Source of the DNA: Cranoglanis bouderius
Taxonomy: Eukaryota > Chordata > Actinopteri > Siluriformes > Cranoglanididae
DNA: 64,000 nucleotides
Assembly (NCBI GenBank): GCA_023630585.1
Contig: CM042541.1
Location: forward strand, 9,135,001-9,199,000
Direction of reading: 5' to 3'
In this document: in pieces, positions 60,830 to 64,000 of the stretch
Layout: every line of letters starts with the position of its first letter
How positions within the stretch are numbered: the stretch's first letter is position 1
The notes under the pieces: generated by a model
Database searches by the model: none
Seen by the model: the letters and a program-made list of their open reading frames with translations, nothing else
What the model was told of the DNA's origin: nothing
Translations under genes and position numbers: made by a program

Positions 60830-61069
60830 AAGTGTATACTAACTTTAGAAACCGCTGTATGTGAAATTTTCCAGGCTGTTTGACAATACGAGTTCTTTGG
60901 TAACAGTCATGACATTTTAACCAGGAAGCCACCATATATGATATGATATAATATGAATTCGATTTTGCAATACTGTATATTAACATCATGAAACATTTTT
61001 CTGAGTATTGTGAGTATGTGCTTCTCTGTATGGAAGGAATAAAACCCTCTCTGTGTCTGTGTGTGGTGC

Positions 61070-61530
61070 TGTTATACAGTAGGAAAATAATCCAGTTAAG
61101 TTTTGCGCCGTAGGACCGTCTTATAGCGGGCTTTCTGTTTCCTTGGTAACACTTGTCTCGATACCTTGGACATAAGTTTAATTGCATATGCATAGTAACT
61201 CCAAAAGAAATAAAACATAAAGGCTGATGAAGGAACGACTTTATAGCTCCTATAACGTAAGTGAGAACAGGAACTAACTTGTTTTTCACAACAGTAAATG
61301 TAACTCTAAATGGATTTTTAAAAGTTTGACGTTCTCTAATTAATAAATAAATACATTCATTGTCAAATTGCTGTGGTATAAGAGGAATAACACCACACTT
61401 GCTATTTTAGGTAAATAATGAACTTCAGGGTGGTCACAATAACTCCATAACTCCACTCATTACACCATCTTGTTGTTGATTATTTTCCTATAACAGCATG
61501 ACACATAGTGTTTTATTCATGAAACAATCA
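61070..61530. repeat. dispersed repeat family, reverse-oriented long copy
   Basis: Begins GCTGTTATACAGTAGGAAAA and ends TTGATTATTTTCCTATAACA, showing that the family has inverted ends (TATAGGAAAATAATC / GATTATTTTCCTATA). The middle has GTAAGTGAGAACAGGAACTA and GTGGTATAAGAGGAATAACA. Confidence 0.8.
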
Positions 61531-61796
61531 ATGCAGATCTGCTTGCTTTGTACTGGAATTAAAGATAAGTCTGTTTTTTTTTGTTTGCTTCTTTTGGTTT
61601 TTTACCCATCATGCATTGCTGCCCTGATTGATGTTGTTTACTCAGGTAAAACTGCTGGCTGCATGATTCCGGCCTGAACAGTGCAGAGACAAGGAAGCGC
61701 TGAAAAGGACTGATGGGAAAAGTGCTGACTGGGAAGAGGGAGGGTTAGTGAATGGAGCAGGGTTTGGTATTACGTCATATTTTTTCAGCTAGACCA

Positions 61797-61802
<6 letters not shown>

Positions 61803-61834
<32 letters not shown>
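61803..61834. repeat. (CA)n microsatellite
   Basis: About 16 CA units. Confidence 0.95.
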
Positions 61835-61837
<3 letters not shown>

Positions 61838-61842
61838 ACAAT

Positions 61843-62251
61843 CAGTCCCTCCAGGATTTCGCGATTGTGCGATCGCAGAAATTAGCACAAAATCAAGCAA
61901 ACTCCGCAACATTCGGAGGAGCGTGCAATTTTTCTAAATGATCGCAGATTTTCCGCAGATTTGGGCCAAGAAGTGTCATGTGACATCATCACAACGCGCA
62001 TTCAGGCAAAGCCCTCTTCGATTCACGTGCATCGAACATGATTACAGCTAAAAGGTCTCATTTACCAGTGAAAGAGCGTGTAAGACAATTTCATGCTGCT
62101 GCGATTTCGCCAATTCAAGAAGTTTTCTGCAAAAAAAGCACAAAAAACCTCTGCAAATTGCATCGCAAATTTAGAAAAAAGCAGCAGAAAAATCAAACAT
62201 TTTTTGCCCGCAACAATCACAAAAAAACTCTGAGATATCCTGTACAGACTG
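61843..62251. mobile_element. hAT-like element remnant with short coding fragment
   Basis: The left end CAGTCCCTCCAGGATTTCGC and the reversed right end CAGTCTGTACAGGATATCTC are imperfect inverted repeats. A 72-codon frame at 62038-62256 (MITAKRSHLPVKERVRQFHA) may be a relic of an element-encoded DNA-binding protein; it is too short to assign. No target duplication is visible. Confidence 0.5.
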
Positions 62252-62289
62252 ATTAAAAAATCAGGGTTACGGACAAATTGCCTTGCTAG

Positions 62290-62417
62290 CTTGTTTACAA
62301 ATCAGTTTAAGTATATTTGTCCTTTTTTTGTGATAACAGATTTATGATTGTTGCCTCAATTCATTTCGATCGTTGCCTTTTAAACTGATCCAAATCGTCC
62401 CATCGTCACACCCCTAG
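62290..62417. mobile_element. truncated DNA transposon end
   Basis: Ends GTCCCATCGTCACACCCCTA, whose reverse complement (TAGGGGTGTGACGATGGGAC) looks like a hAT-type terminal repeat. The partner end was not found. Confidence 0.35.
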
Positions 62418-63018
62418 TGGCCATACCTTATTAAAAAATGTCACCTCAGCAGCTCCGTAACTAACAACGAACAACACACTTTGCTTATATTTGAACCAAT
62501 TACTGTATACTGCTTATATTTATCACATACGAATCCTAACATTAAAGCCAACCAATACAGGAAGCTAAATTTTAGAGCTCTCCTCTCTTCTCCTGCTAGT
62601 TTCTACTTACAAGTTTGTAACAAAAGATTTTGTTTAAACAACATCCACAAAAGTAGAAACTATTAAACATGCGAAACGTTGGTAATAGAATAAGCAGACA
62701 CGTTGTAGATAAGGCACGGAAATGCAAACTACAGTCGCAAAGGCTAACAGCACAAATCCTCTGAGCTAATGAGCAACAGGTGAGAGGAAACAGGACCAAG
62801 ATGGAGACACAACCACAGAAGCACAGAACAGAAAAGAAGAGTTCCACAGAAAAGTTATAAGGATGAAGCTTGAAGTTTCGTATTTTTAGAGGAATAAAGA
62901 AATGCTGAAGCAGAAATCTGAACAGAAACCCCCTTGAAATTCAGGTGTGGGATTAAAACAGCTGGACGGAGACTCCATTAGTGACAGCTGAGACCTCCTG
63001 GAGAACACATGAGCCTCT

Positions 63019-63095
<77 letters not shown>
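63019..63095. repeat. (TG)n microsatellite
   Basis: About 38 perfect TG units. Confidence 0.97.
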
Positions 63096-63096
<1 letters not shown>

Positions 63097-63213
63097 TAAG
63101 CTTCTTCTTATCTGATGTAGACTGCAGGGGCTCTGGAGAGCGATGTATAGCAGTGCTGTTCCCCTTATAGGAGTGTGCAGTCAAGAGAAACTCACATACA
63201 CACTGGCTCTTTG

Positions 63214-63268
<55 letters not shown>
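63214..63268. repeat. (CA)n microsatellite
   Basis: About 27 CA units; with the TG array at 63019 it forms a widely spaced inverted pair. Confidence 0.97.
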
Positions 63269-63272
<4 letters not shown>

Positions 63273-63327
63273 ATAATCCAGTGTCCGGTCACATTACTGC
63301 TGATCGAAAGACAAAAAATGCCATATG

Positions 63328-64000
63328 ACACATTATAAGCATGTCTTAAAAACATATCTACTACATTAAGCTTTATTAACATGTCAAAGAGTGAAAGATA
63401 CTATATTAAGCATTATAAGCATGTCTTAGAAGCAAAGCTACTACATTAAGCTTAATTAACATGTCAGAGAGTGAAAGATACTATATTAAGCTTTATAAGC
63501 ATATCCTGGAAAAAATGGATAGTGTATTAAGCCTTATAGACATAGCTAAGTGTTATACATTGCATTAGAGAAAAGTTGCCATGTTAAGCTTTATAAGCCT
63601 AACCCAGATGCAAAGACACTAAGCTTTATAGACATGGCTAAGTGACAAATACATTGTATAAAGCATTATATGCATGTATTTATATACAAAAAAAGTCATT
63701 AGAAGCATTATTAAGCAATAGTAATTACTACATATAGACATGTATTGTGATAGTGATGTATTACTTATTTAGAGACAAAGATGTTATGATGATATAGTAA
63801 CCATTGTAGCATTATAAGCACTAAGACACTATAAGACTATATAACAAATATACAGTATATGTATATTAAGCATTATAAGCATGTATGGTGGTAGTGATGT
63901 ATTAATCATAAGCATGTCATAGAGACAAAGATGTTATGACAATAGCATCAACATTATAAGCCCATCTAAAATACAGATTTAATAAATATGTGAATATAGA
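63328..64000. repeat. 80-bp tandem repeat, running off the window end
   Basis: CATTATAAGCATGTCTTA(A/G)A recurs at 63331, 63411 and (as CTTTATAAGCATATC) 63491, exactly 80 bp apart. The first three units also share GAGTGAAAGATACTATATTA. Later units degrade but keep TATTAAGC(A/T)TTATAAGCATG. Confidence 0.85.

Larger units (their letters stand above)
55723..64000. other. upstream region or first intron of arhgap24, repeat-rich
   Basis: AT-rich DNA with repeats and scattered short open frames that match nothing recognisable. 55790-56050 is GC-richer and could be promoter or 5' UTR for the exon at 55616. 58950-60450 looks mostly single-copy. No PH-domain exon was recognised here. Confidence 0.55.

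Noticed and set aside
60720..61289. 189-codon minus-strand frame with SLSLSL run
   Set aside because: It spans a GA microsatellite and a dispersed repeat copy; no recognisable domain.
62038..62256. 72-codon frame considered as a host gene
   Set aside because: It lies wholly inside inverted-repeat ends of a transposon-like segment and is too short for a host assignment.

Overview
The window reads as teleost fish nuclear DNA. It is AT-rich, has long introns with canonical GT/AG junctions, is crowded with CA/TG, CT/GA and TA microsatellites, and carries many Tc1/mariner, hAT-like and MITE copies plus tRNA-derived SINEs. Several repeat families look like ones I associate with catfishes (Siluriformes), but the order cannot be proven from this window.

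Two protein-coding genes can be supported, and they converge tail to tail. On the plus strand, positions 921-8384 hold the last three coding exons of mapk10 (JNK3). They encode the end of the kinase C-lobe extension and the isoform-specific tail; the kinase domain proper lies to the left of base 1. The last exon has two 3' splice sites 5 nt apart, giving either a short tail ending in AQVQP or a long tail ending in GPLGCCR. A long AT-rich 3' UTR/flank follows, with candidate polyA signals as far as about 15.5 kb.

On the minus strand, arhgap24 (FilGAP, a Rac-directed RhoGAP) runs from 55691 down to its stop at 22919. Seven coding exons are resolved to the base: end of the PH domain, four exons covering the RhoGAP domain, a large serine-rich exon, and the C-terminal coiled coil ending in NTIWIQ. 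Two alternative first exons are proposed: a coding one at 55616-55691, and a non-coding one in a CpG-rich island at about 43.2-43.4 kb. The exons for the first two thirds of the PH domain were not found and probably lie beyond base 64000. The MAPK10/ARHGAP24 convergent arrangement is, to my knowledge, the same as in human 4q21.

The gap between the genes (8.4-22.9 kb) holds a MITE with an internal 43-bp minisatellite, a nearly intact Tc1/mariner element with DD35E spacing and one early stop codon, and a 24-copy 31-bp minisatellite. The arhgap24 introns hold a SINE, a large palindromic MITE, a hAT-type MITE with a perfect 8-bp target duplication, three further minisatellites (30-bp CCAAT array, TTCC-rich array, AATCAAACTAGG array with a 252-bp higher-order duplication) and many copies of one dispersed repeat family. 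The right end is upstream intron or intergenic DNA ending in an 80-bp tandem repeat. No rRNA, tRNA gene, CRISPR array, operon or prokaryotic feature is present.
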